Assembly: GCA_003501565.1 (NCBI GenBank)
Contig: DNPC01000192.1
Coordinates: 1-12,726, forward strand
Source of the DNA: Planctomycetaceae bacterium
GTDB taxonomy: Bacteria > Planctomycetota > Planctomycetia > Pirellulales > Pirellulaceae
Length of the DNA: 12,726 nt
Reading direction: 5' to 3'
Part shown: positions 7,115-12,726 of the stretch, one piece after another
Numbering within the stretch: the stretch's first letter is position 1
How the letters are laid out: each line of letters opens with the position of its first letter
The notes under the pieces: generated by a model
Database searches by the model: none
Told to the model about the DNA's origin: nothing
What the model saw: the letters and a program-made list of their open reading frames with translations, nothing else
Position numbers and translations under genes: made by a program

Positions 7115-8074
7115 TCAGCTCGATTCATCGGAACTCGTTTGATCATCCTCGGCTGGTTCCTCTTCCGTTTCATTCTCAACTGTCCAGAAACTGAAATGCG
7201 AACGCGAGCCGAGAGCGTTTCGGGTTTCCTTATCGTCCAGGTTCTCAGTGGGCTCCATAGTCAATACACTTACTTGGGTCAGAGGTCTTCGCCGTAGCAA
7301 GCGTGACACGGTGCCGAGGCCGAAGTCCGAATGAAAGCTGCCGCACAAATGAACCACTATTTTTTTCGTGTGAGAATTGGCGGCCAGGAAATCGGAAATT
7401 GATTCAGCCATTGCATCGTCCTTCAGGCACTGCGACTCGAAATACAGTTCCATCATCGATTCCATGTCAGTCCCACCGTGGCCTACCATCGACTGCTCGA
7501 ATCGGTCCCAATACGCATCCTTGTCAGTGAATTGTTGACGAGGGAGAAAGACTTGGTCTTCGACTGCTGGACTTGCGCCTTGTGAAACTCGGGCTGCCAT
7601 TCGGCGAGGAATGTTGGCGGCGATCGTGTGAATTCGCTTCTCCTTCGCAAACTCAATGATGGGACGATAGTGTTTTTGGTAGTTGCCCCAAGGTCGCGAG
7701 GCCTCCAAGAACTCCTCTTCGGTAACCCGCCCATTCAAGTAGTCATTCAATACACCCTGAACATCTCGCTCGAATTGCTCCATGCTGATTGCAACTGCAT
7801 GCCCCGCATCGACCAAGCCCTCGATGACCTGCATCTGAAATTGGTGCCCGGAATCGTTGTCGTGGTTCTCGCCCAGGAACACAACGTCGGAGCTACTTAG
7901 TGCGGTAATCAATTCTGCCAGTTCCAAAGTGGCGCCGGTGCGACTGTTCTCAATCTTGACCGACGGCGATGCCTCCTCCTGTTGCTCATCTTCCTGTGAC
8001 AACAGCGGCGCGGGTAGCAGCGTTCCGGCGACCAGTAGAATCAAACTGAAAATCAATAAACGTGGCGTGTTCAT
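7115..8074 (-). CDS. Exported ChaN-like (haem-binding uptake, Tiki/TraB superfamily) protein
   Basis: 319 residues. A strong signal peptide (MNTPRLLIFSLILLVAGTLL onward) has probable cleavage near LLS|QE at 26. The core matches the ChaN / cofactor haem-binding family: VVFLGENHDNDSGH (64-77), ISMEQFERDVQ (96-106), PWGNYQKHYRPIIEFAK (128-144), AANIPRR (152-158), KDDAMAESI (218-226) and LCGSFHSDFGLG (243-254). Campylobacter ChaN is an outer-membrane lipoprotein that binds stacked haems. This protein has no lipobox Cys, so it is probably soluble in the periplasm. The related EreA and Tiki/TraB folds share Glu/His active-site features, so hydrolase activity cannot be excluded. The C-terminal 20 residues are very acidic. 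AAGGATC lies 13 bases before the ATG, which is rather far. Confidence 0.87.
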   Translation of the reverse strand: MNTPRLLIFSLILLVAGTLLPAPLLSQEDEQQEEASPSVKIENSRTGATLELAELITALSSSDVVFLGENHDNDSGHQFQMQVIEGLVDAGHAVAISMEQFERDVQGVLNDYLNGRVTEEEFLEASRPWGNYQKHYRPIIEFAKEKRIHTIAANIPRRMAARVSQGASPAVEDQVFLPRQQFTDKDAYWDRFEQSMVGHGGTDMESMMELYFESQCLKDDAMAESISDFLAANSHTKKIVVHLCGSFHSDFGLGTVSRLLRRRPLTQVSVLTMEPTENLDDKETRNALGSRSHFSFWTVENETEEEPAEDDQTSSDESS

Positions 8075-8130
8075 AAACTGCTGCGGATCCTTGGCAAATA
8101 ACGTGACGGTATTTCCGGTGATACTGCTTG

Positions 8131-8152
8131 AATGCCAAACGGTGATGGCATT
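8131..8152. promoter_or_regulatory. 7-bp inverted repeat upstream of the ChaN-like gene
   Basis: AATGCCA (8131-8137) and TGGCATT (8146-8152) form a perfect inverted repeat with an eight-base spacer, 57 bases before the start at 8074. It could be an operator, part of the leader, or a weak terminator of the ZIP gene; no T-tract follows on the minus strand. A second, 6-bp repeat (GACTAT/ATAGTC, 8210-8226) lies in the same 202-base gap. Confidence 0.3.
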
Positions 8153-8276
8153 GTCAGCAACTGAGGTTCAACGTTTGCTCTAGTATAGTTTCTGCTTTCG
8201 ATACCAGTTGACTATTCTGGATAGTCGGGTCGCCAGGCTGTGGCTGTTGTACTGGTAGTCGGTGCGGTGCTTGCGT

Positions 8277-8987
8277 TCATACAAGCATTTTACCTATCAG
8301 GCCAATCAGAAATCCTAAGACCGCACCAATCGCTGGCATCCAACGCCGCTGCAAGCGAGCCTCAGGAGCAATATCTTGAAATACCAGATATAGAATGCCC
8401 CCGCCGGCGAACAACATCATGCTAGCCACGAACATCTCATGCTGTGCGAACACATAGTAGCCACTAAGTCCCGCGCATGGGCCGAGCAATGCCATCACGA
8501 AAAACGCGGTCAGAACACGACGCCCCGGAACACGAGCCTTAACGGTAAGCTCACGATAGGCGTTGAACCCTTCGGGGAGATTTTGAATCGCAATCAATAT
8601 CGCCAATAACATTGCCGTCGAGTTGCCGGATGCAAAGGACGCTCCCAATGCAATTGCCTCGGGAATGAAATCTGAGAGCATCGCAACCAATTGACCACCA
8701 GGGCTTTTGTGTCTGTCGAGGAAAACGTCGATCGCAAGAAAAAGCAGTCCGCCGCTGAGAAAACAGGCGGCAGCAACCGGAGGCGACACCACCTCAATTC
8801 CCTCGGGAACCAGGACAAGTGCAATTGCCGACAACAGCGCGCCACCGCCAAACGCGACGACTCCATGCCGCGTTTCAGAATTCAACCAGTTCGGATGAAT
8901 GCTATCGACGCGACCGAGGACGGCGCCCGCCGGCATGGCAAGCCCCGCCATGAGCGTCAGAACGATTAAAGTCGCAACGTCATTCAT
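8277..8987 (-). CDS. ZIP-family divalent metal transporter
   Basis: 236 residues, the length of bacterial ZIP (ZupT-type) carriers, which take up zinc and other divalent metals across the inner membrane. About eight hydrophobic helices are visible, starting with LIVLTLMAGLAMPAGAVLG. Family marks are FGGGALLSAIALVLVPEG (46-63), SDFIPEAIALG (105-115, helix 4), AIQNLPEGFNAY (133-144, helix 5) and FAGGGILYLVFQDIAPEA (193-210, helix 6). Helix 4 normally has HNxPEG; here His and Asn are Ser105 and Asp106 and the Gly is Ala111. Helix 5 keeps Gln-Asn..Glu. The metal site is therefore changed and specificity is uncertain. The His-rich loop of many ZIPs is absent. No ribosome binding site is clear. It diverges from the 9400 gene over a 412-base gap. 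Confidence 0.85.
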   Translation of the reverse strand: MNDVATLIVLTLMAGLAMPAGAVLGRVDSIHPNWLNSETRHGVVAFGGGALLSAIALVLVPEGIEVVSPPVAAACFLSGGLLFLAIDVFLDRHKSPGGQLVAMLSDFIPEAIALGASFASGNSTAMLLAILIAIQNLPEGFNAYRELTVKARVPGRRVLTAFFVMALLGPCAGLSGYYVFAQHEMFVASMMLFAGGGILYLVFQDIAPEARLQRRWMPAIGAVLGFLIGLIGKMLV

Positions 8988-9399
8988 AAGCTTGCGAATT
9001 CATGTGGCATCCAAGCATCCAACTCGAGTGATAAAGTAGGCCAGTATTTGTAAGCGGACGTGTAGCAGTGGAGTCGGGTGAGGCTCTTCCGTCTTATCCG
9101 AAAAAGCGTGAGACTCTGTACAGCATACAATCTGCGCGGTGGATTTGATAAACGTTGGCAGAATTTGAATAACGGTAGGCAAAGGAATGTCACTGAGCCA
9201 AATCGCGTTTTCGATCGGCAAAATCCCGACAAAAATGTTCGAAGCGGGCTGCCAGGTTGGCAAAAATTCGCGGCAGCCGGCTCATCCAAACGCTCACCCA
9301 TCGATGCTGCTAGACGCAGCATGCCCGGGAGTAGGCCAGCGTTTCCGCCAAGCCCGTCGGAGTTCGGCTACTTTGGCTGGGGCGCGACATGCGTTTTGC
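8988..9399. other. Divergent intergenic region with inverted repeats
   Basis: 412 bases between the ZIP start (-) and the small-protein gene (+). A plus-strand frame is open through 9187-9399, but its translation (Pro/Ala/Arg-rich, no pattern) does not look like protein. Perfect inverted repeats: GGCTGCC/GGCAGCC (9247-9253 and 9272-9278), AAACGCT/AGCGTTT (9288-9294 and 9338-9344) enclosing ATGCTGC/GCAGCAT (9304-9310 and 9316-9322, loop 5). The last is tight enough to be notable; the wide ones could be chance. It may be a structured leader, a small RNA, or plain promoter DNA. Confidence 0.4.
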
Positions 9400-9405
9400 A
9401 TGTCG
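9385..9405 (+). promoter_or_regulatory. Perfect 8-bp inverted repeat next to a TATAAT box
   Basis: CGACATGC (9385-9392) and GCATGTCG (9398-9405) flank a GTTTT spacer. It ends three bases before the TATAAT at 9409-9414, so it occupies the -35 to -10 spacer of the likely promoter, a usual place for a repressor or activator site. As RNA it would form a tight hairpin. An 8-bp stem with a five-base loop is unlikely by chance in so short a gap. Confidence 0.45.
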
Positions 9406-9759
9406 ATCTATAATTGGGAGGTGCGATGCGCCTATACTGAACGCTTCGCCCTTTCATCAGACTCTCATTCTCAACAGTTGGCAAAAATAGTGGGCAGTGA
9501 ACAAGTACAACCGGTCGCAGAAATCCGCCGCGTATTCGAGCTTCTTGACAACTCCAAGACCGTCAAGGAGGAAGATACCTTTAAGTTCGGAATGCAGGTT
9601 GGCAAGCTTCTCGCACTCGGATGGGTGCTCGGCGAAGTGGTTACATCGGACCTTGCGTTACAATACGAATACGATGATTGGATTCGTGACGCGCAGGCAC
9701 AAGAAGAAACGCTCCGGCGACAACTTGAGAATCTGCGTGATCTTCTCGACGAAAGTTGA
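9400..9759 (+). CDS. Small uncharacterised protein, translationally coupled to the DUF1593 gene
   Basis: 119 residues from the ATG at 9400; not recognised. The part from about residue 35 onward looks truly coding: a helical region with AEIRRVFELLDNS (40-52), a modestly hydrophobic stretch GKLLALGWVLGEVV (67-80) and a highly charged helical tail (AQEETLRRQLENLRDLLDES, 100-119) that could form a coiled coil. There is no signal peptide, so it is probably cytoplasmic. The N-terminus is doubtful: the ATG at 9400 lies inside an inverted repeat and has no ribosome binding site. Alternatives are GTG 9421 or TTG 9478. A good GGGAGG at 9416-9421 instead serves an ATG at 9426 whose frame stops after four codons. 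The stop TGA overlaps the ATG of the next gene (TGATG), which points to one transcript. Confidence 0.6.
   Translation: MSIYNWEVRCAYTERFALSSDSHSQQLAKIVGSEQVQPVAEIRRVFELLDNSKTVKEEDTFKFGMQVGKLLALGWVLGEVVTSDLALQYEYDDWIRDAQAQEETLRRQLENLRDLLDES
9409..9414 (+). promoter_or_regulatory. Candidate -10 box (TATAAT)
   Basis: Perfect TATAAT between the inverted repeat and the GGGAGG motif at 9416-9421. The -35 is poor: GCGACA at 9384-9389 is 4 of 6 but with 19-base spacing. If it is used, transcription would start near 9420, downstream of the ATG at 9400, so it conflicts with that start. Confidence 0.3.
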
Positions 9760-10823
9760 TGTGTATGTATAGCCCAGTGCGAAACTTAGTATTTTTGCTC
9801 GCACTCATTCCTTGTGCCATCACATTTGCCTCCGGCGTAAACGCTGACGATCGTCCCCGTCTGGCGGTGTTGACGGACATCGGTGGTGATCCCGATGACA
9901 CCCAGTCGCTAGTTCGACTGTTGGTGTATGCCAACCAATTTCGAATCGAAGCCTTGGTTGCGAGTGCATCGGGCACACGCGGCGAGCTAAAGGAGGCCGT
10001 AACGCGACCGGATTTGATTCGCCAGGTTGTTCAGGCGTATAGAAAGGTTCTGCCCAATCTGAAAAAACACGAACCGCATTGGCCCGAAGCAGAGCAGTTG
10101 TTGAAGGTTATCCGGTCTGGCAACAAGTTCCGAACCCGCAAACACATTGGCGAAGGACACGATACGGAGGGATCACGTCTGCTGGTCAAGTGTATTGACC
10201 GCGGTTCCGCAACAGACCCGTTAAACGTATGTGTCTGGGGCGGCCAAACAGACTTGGCCCAAGCTCTGTGGAGCGTTAAACAGCAGCGTGGACGCGACGG
10301 ATGGGAGGCGTTCGTGGCGAAGTTCCGTGTGTACGATATCAACGACCAAGATGGAATTGCTGATTGGATGCGCACGGAATTCCCGGGGATGTTTTACATC
10401 TTGGCGAAAGCCCCCAAGGGAGTCGACAAACGCCGTGGCACTTATCGGGGAATGTACCTGACCGGTGATCAATCGCTCACCAGTCGTGATTGGATCCAAG
10501 AACATGTGCTGAGCTCTGGTCCTCTGGGGGCGCTGTACCCAACAAAGACTTGGACTGCCCCCAACCCACACAGCTGCATGAAAGAGGGTGATACACCGTC
10601 CTGGTTCTTTTTTCTTCCGCGCGGCGGCAATGATCCCAGTGATCCTACCCAACCCGGTTGGGGTGGACGATTTCAACGGCAGAGCGACGGCTGGTTTCGC
10701 GATTTACCGGCTTCGGAAGATTTTGATCCACGGTCCACCGTTAGTCGCCATCGCGCCGCGTTTCAGGCAGACTTTGCTCAACGAGTTGGTTGGTGTGTCG
10801 CTGAGTCATTAGCACCTGAGTAA
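9759..10823 (+). CDS. Secreted DUF1593 nucleoside-hydrolase-like protein
   Basis: 354 residues from the ATG at 9759, which overlaps the stop of the small gene; a second ATG two codons on is also possible. Signal peptide: PVRNLVFLLALIPCAITFAS, with cleavage near VNA|DD at 29. The fold is that of nucleoside hydrolases, with the Asp cluster TDIGGDPDDTQ (39-49), GEGHDTEGSRL (131-141), VCVWGGQTDLAQAL (157-170, the counterpart of the GPLTNLA loop) and YDINDQDG (192-199). WFFFLPRGGNDP and GWGGRF near 282-305 are typical of DUF1593. Many family members are multidomain with a C-terminal Ig-like domain, which is missing here. The reaction is not established for the family; cleavage of a riboside or another glycosidic bond is inferred from fold. 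The next gene is another exported protein of the same fold. Confidence 0.88.
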   Translation: MCMYSPVRNLVFLLALIPCAITFASGVNADDRPRLAVLTDIGGDPDDTQSLVRLLVYANQFRIEALVASASGTRGELKEAVTRPDLIRQVVQAYRKVLPNLKKHEPHWPEAEQLLKVIRSGNKFRTRKHIGEGHDTEGSRLLVKCIDRGSATDPLNVCVWGGQTDLAQALWSVKQQRGRDGWEAFVAKFRVYDINDQDGIADWMRTEFPGMFYILAKAPKGVDKRRGTYRGMYLTGDQSLTSRDWIQEHVLSSGPLGALYPTKTWTAPNPHSCMKEGDTPSWFFFLPRGGNDPSDPTQPGWGGRFQRQSDGWFRDLPASEDFDPRSTVSRHRAAFQADFAQRVGWCVAESLAPE

Positions 10824-10834
10824 CCGCGGCAAGA

Positions 10835-10851
10835 TGGCTGTTCTGCAGCCA
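10835..10851 (+). terminator. Short hairpin after the DUF1593 stop
   Basis: TGGCTG/CAGCCA with a TTCTG loop lies 12 bases after the stop. No T-tract follows, so termination here would be partial at best and read-through into the nucleoside hydrolase gene is possible. Confidence 0.25.
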
Positions 10852-10912
10852 GTGATGAACCTCATCTCTCGACCACTGCCAGGCAACCGCAGTTGAATTT
10901 TAGTCACCTCAA

Positions 10913-10936
10913 TGCGTCGGGATAGAAAACGACGCA
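10913..10936 (+). promoter_or_regulatory. 7-bp inverted repeat before the nucleoside hydrolase gene
   Basis: TGCGTCG (10913-10919) and CGACGCA (10930-10936) are a perfect inverted repeat with a ten-base spacer, ending 28 bases before the ATG at 10965. It could be an operator or a leader hairpin. The ribosome binding site that follows is AAAGAGAA at 10948-10955. Confidence 0.35.
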
Positions 10937-10964
10937 GTACCTTGTCCAAAGAGAATTCAAGAAC

Positions 10965-11894
10965 ATGCAAAAGCAGCCACTAGTCACGAGCTTTGTTGTG
11001 CAGTTTGCCTTGCTACTGGTAGTGGCCGGCTGGGCGTCGCCAGTAGTCGCGGATGAGCGCCCGCCGCTAATCCTGGATGCGGATACCGCCAATGAAATCG
11101 ATGATATGTACGCAATCGCGCGGATGCTCAACCAAGACAAATTCGAAGTGGTCGCACTAACATCGGCTCAGTGGATTCACTACTTGGCGGAAGACAATAG
11201 CGTTGGAGCTAGCCAGCAAATCAATGAAGACTTAGTCAAATTGCTTGGTGCAACGTTACCAACTCCCATCGGCTCGGTAGAACCCATGGGCAAACCATGG
11301 GGCGGTTTCGAACCCAAGGATTCGCCAGCCGCTCGTGCGATCATCGCAGCCGCCGACAAAGCCTCGATCGCCCAGAAGCTGACCGTCGTTTGCTTGGGTG
11401 CTTCGACGAATTTGGCCAGTGCAATTGCGCTCAAACCAGACATTGCGCCGAACATTGATGCTTACCTGCTTGGGTTTCGGTATGATCTCGAAAAAAATAT
11501 CTGGAACAAGTCGTCGTTCAACGTTCGTCGTGATCTAAACGCAGCGGACTATCTTCTAAACTGTTCCGAGCTACAGCTGTCGATCATGCCTGCTAATGTG
11601 GCTCGAGCTCTAACGTTTAAAAGGGAGGATACATTCGCGCGTCACAAGCGAATGGGCGAGTTAGGGAAATACTTGACAGACAAGTGGAATGCTCGCTTTG
11701 CAGAGTTTGATACGTGGGTCATGTGGGATTTGGCTCTGGTTCAAGCGATCATCGATCCGAAACTGGCCAAGAGGCGTGTGGTTGCCACTCCGCCGGAGAA
11801 TGAGTCGCGGAAAGTAACGCTCTACGAATCGATAGACGCCCCAAGCATGCGATCTAACTATTGGAAAATCATCCAAGCACGTTACGCCAACTAA
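10965..11894 (+). CDS. Secreted nucleoside hydrolase-family protein
   Basis: 309 residues, the usual length for inosine-uridine-type nucleoside hydrolases, which split the N-glycosidic bond of ribonucleosides. Signal peptide: hydrophobic core 9-24 and cleavage near VVA|DE at 29, so the enzyme acts outside the cytoplasm. The calcium-binding Asp cluster is ILDADTANEIDD (36-47), of the D-x5-DD type and not the classic DTDPGxDD. CLGASTNLASA (143-153) is the Thr-Asn loop, SFNVRRDLNAADYLL (184-198) matches the EFNxxxDPxAA block and MWDLALVQAI (253-262) carries the last Asp ligand (Asp255). Two usual residues differ: Glu before Phe-Asn is Ser184, and the His before the last Asp is Trp254. Substrate may therefore not be a common nucleoside. 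The gene is 141 bases after the DUF1593 gene on the same strand. Confidence 0.87.
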   Translation: MQKQPLVTSFVVQFALLLVVAGWASPVVADERPPLILDADTANEIDDMYAIARMLNQDKFEVVALTSAQWIHYLAEDNSVGASQQINEDLVKLLGATLPTPIGSVEPMGKPWGGFEPKDSPAARAIIAAADKASIAQKLTVVCLGASTNLASAIALKPDIAPNIDAYLLGFRYDLEKNIWNKSSFNVRRDLNAADYLLNCSELQLSIMPANVARALTFKREDTFARHKRMGELGKYLTDKWNARFAEFDTWVMWDLALVQAIIDPKLAKRRVVATPPENESRKVTLYESIDAPSMRSNYWKIIQARYAN

Positions 11895-11920
11895 TATGTG
11901 ATTCGTGACGGTTGACAAGG

Positions 11921-12726
11921 TCATTCTTCGCGCGGCAATGAACGGACTAGGTGCTCCAGTTCTTCCAGCGGGACGTTCTGTTCGCCTGGAAGGAAATCCC
12001 AAGTCTCGGTGAAGCTTGCACGCTCCCCGGGAGCCAGACGTTCAGCGGGGCCGATCGGCTCAAGTTCTACCATTTGATCTTTGGGGTACCAGATCGAAAT
12101 CGTAAGCCCCGCGACCTCGTTGTAGGCTCGATCCGGGTACACCGGAAATCGCTTCACGAACAAGTACGGTTGCTTCATCCGATACGCAAACCAACCTTCA
12201 CGAGAGTCAAAGCCGAGCTTGGGTTGCTGCGGCGCGTCAGTAACCAGCAGAAAATTGCCGTCGCGCTGCACGTGAGCGTCATCCGGCGACATGTTCAGCA
12301 ATGTCCCAGATTCGTACCGGACAAAATGCTTTGGAAAGCGAGAAAACGTGGAAATTGGAACAACGCATTCGCCCTTTCCACGCAGAAAGGTGCGGCTCCA
12401 GTGGCAGGTTTCAACCACTTGTTCGCTAACGTTGACGATCGTCTGGCGGCAGCGTAGCGTCGTCGAGTCAGGCAGCAACTCGAAATCCCGGATCAGAACA
12501 ACGCCCACATTGGGCTCAGGCTGGCTGGTTAAACGCGCTTTGGTGGGGGCAACAACCTGCCCTTTCCATCGCCCTTGCCAAAGCGTGGCTCGTTTTGCAA
12601 CGACCTTTTCGGGACCAATGTCGAAACGGCCAGCGTTCATTTTCCCGCGACCGGGCTTGCCGTCCCAAGTCCAACCTTCGTCACCCGCCGGTAAGTACAA
12701 CAGATTGTCTTGATCGTTTCCGTAGT
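11921..12726 (-). CDS. DUF4380 / galactose-mutarotase-like protein, C-terminal part (partial)
   Basis: The frame runs off the right edge; about 267 residues are visible and the true start lies outside. The sequence is rich in beta-strands and aromatic residues, with GWTWDGKPGRGKMNAGRFD near the edge, then TCHWSRTFL, LGFDSREGWFAYRMKQPYLF, FVKRFPVYPD and SIWYP further on. This order is reminiscent of DUF4380-type proteins and other galactose-mutarotase-like beta-sandwiches, which bind or modify sugars. I rate that as a resemblance, not an identification. The C-terminus is acidic and amphipathic (EELEHLVRSL). The stop is only 26 bases from that of the convergent nucleoside hydrolase gene, with no terminator visible between them. 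Confidence 0.6.
   Translation of the reverse strand, partial: YGNDQDNLLYLPAGDEGWTWDGKPGRGKMNAGRFDIGPEKVVAKRATLWQGRWKGQVVAPTKARLTSQPEPNVGVVLIRDFELLPDSTTLRCRQTIVNVSEQVVETCHWSRTFLRGKGECVVPISTFSRFPKHFVRYESGTLLNMSPDDAHVQRDGNFLLVTDAPQQPKLGFDSREGWFAYRMKQPYLFVKRFPVYPDRAYNEVAGLTISIWYPKDQMVELEPIGPAERLAPGERASFTETWDFLPGEQNVPLEELEHLVRSLPREE

Noticed and set aside
8240..8425. Plus-strand 61-codon frame with a hydrophobic N-terminus
   Set aside because: Most of it is antisense to the 3' end of the ZIP gene, and hydrophobic shadows are common opposite membrane-protein genes. No ribosome binding site.
137..9018. A 12-base direct match (GCATCCAAGCAT at 137-148 and 9007-9018)
   Set aside because: Several 12-base matches are expected by chance in a window of this size; one copy is coding and the other is not.
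9187..9399. N-terminal extension of the small-protein gene back to ATG 9187
   Set aside because: The translation is low in order, rich in Pro/Ala/Arg, and the DNA is full of inverted repeats, so it is better read as non-coding.
1..12726. CRISPR arrays, tRNA/rRNA genes, insertion sequences, attachment sites, toxin-antitoxin or phage-defence genes
   Set aside because: Looked for repeat-spacer periodicity, tRNA TPsiC-like motifs, terminal inverted repeats with transposase and known defence families; none was found.

Overview
The window looks like a piece of a Planctomycetota chromosome, most likely Pirellulaceae (Rhodopirellula-like). This is inferred from gene content: an exported DUF1593 protein, an exported ThuA-fold protein, a PDZ-plus-Sel1 exported protein and a class II photolyase of the 'GRYDRAWG' type. 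GC content looks moderate, genes are loosely spaced with long AT/GC-mixed gaps, and many products carry signal peptides. No rRNA, tRNA, CRISPR array, transposase, integrase or phage gene was seen. It reads as ordinary chromosomal sequence with a secreted or periplasmic catabolic flavour, not as a mobile island.

Layout. Left edge to 312 (-): N-terminal part of a type IV prepilin peptidase, cut by the window edge. 480-2027 (+): class II CPD photolyase. 2115-3491 (-): exported PDZ-Sel1 repeat protein, convergent with the photolyase. 3492-4049: long non-coding divergent gap. 4050-5738 (+): divergent IlvD/Edd-family dehydratase, followed by the best intrinsic terminator of the window, whose T-tract runs into the next gene. 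5789-6784 (-): exported ThuA-domain protein. 7115-8074 (-): exported ChaN-like protein. 8277-8987 (-): ZIP-family metal transporter with altered metal-site motifs. 8988-9399: structured non-coding gap with tight inverted repeats and a perfect TATAAT. 9400-9759 (+): unrecognised small protein, whose stop overlaps the start of 9759-10823 (+), a secreted DUF1593 nucleoside-hydrolase-like protein. 10965-11894 (+): second secreted protein of nucleoside hydrolase fold. 11921-12726 (-): C-terminal part of a DUF4380/galactose-mutarotase-like protein, cut by the right edge.

How the genes may work together. The right third is the most coherent part: a small unknown protein coupled to a DUF1593 protein, then a second exported nucleoside-hydrolase-fold protein, facing a probable sugar-fold protein. 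This suggests extracytoplasmic processing of ribosides or other glycosides, but the substrate cannot be told from sequence. The ThuA-fold protein would fit the same carbohydrate theme. The photolyase, prepilin peptidase, ChaN-like and ZIP genes look like independent single-gene units. I did not find a clearly undescribed multi-gene system. The best leads are the coupled small-protein/DUF1593/nucleoside-hydrolase set with its structured leader, the divergent dehydratase, and the ZIP homologue with changed metal ligands.
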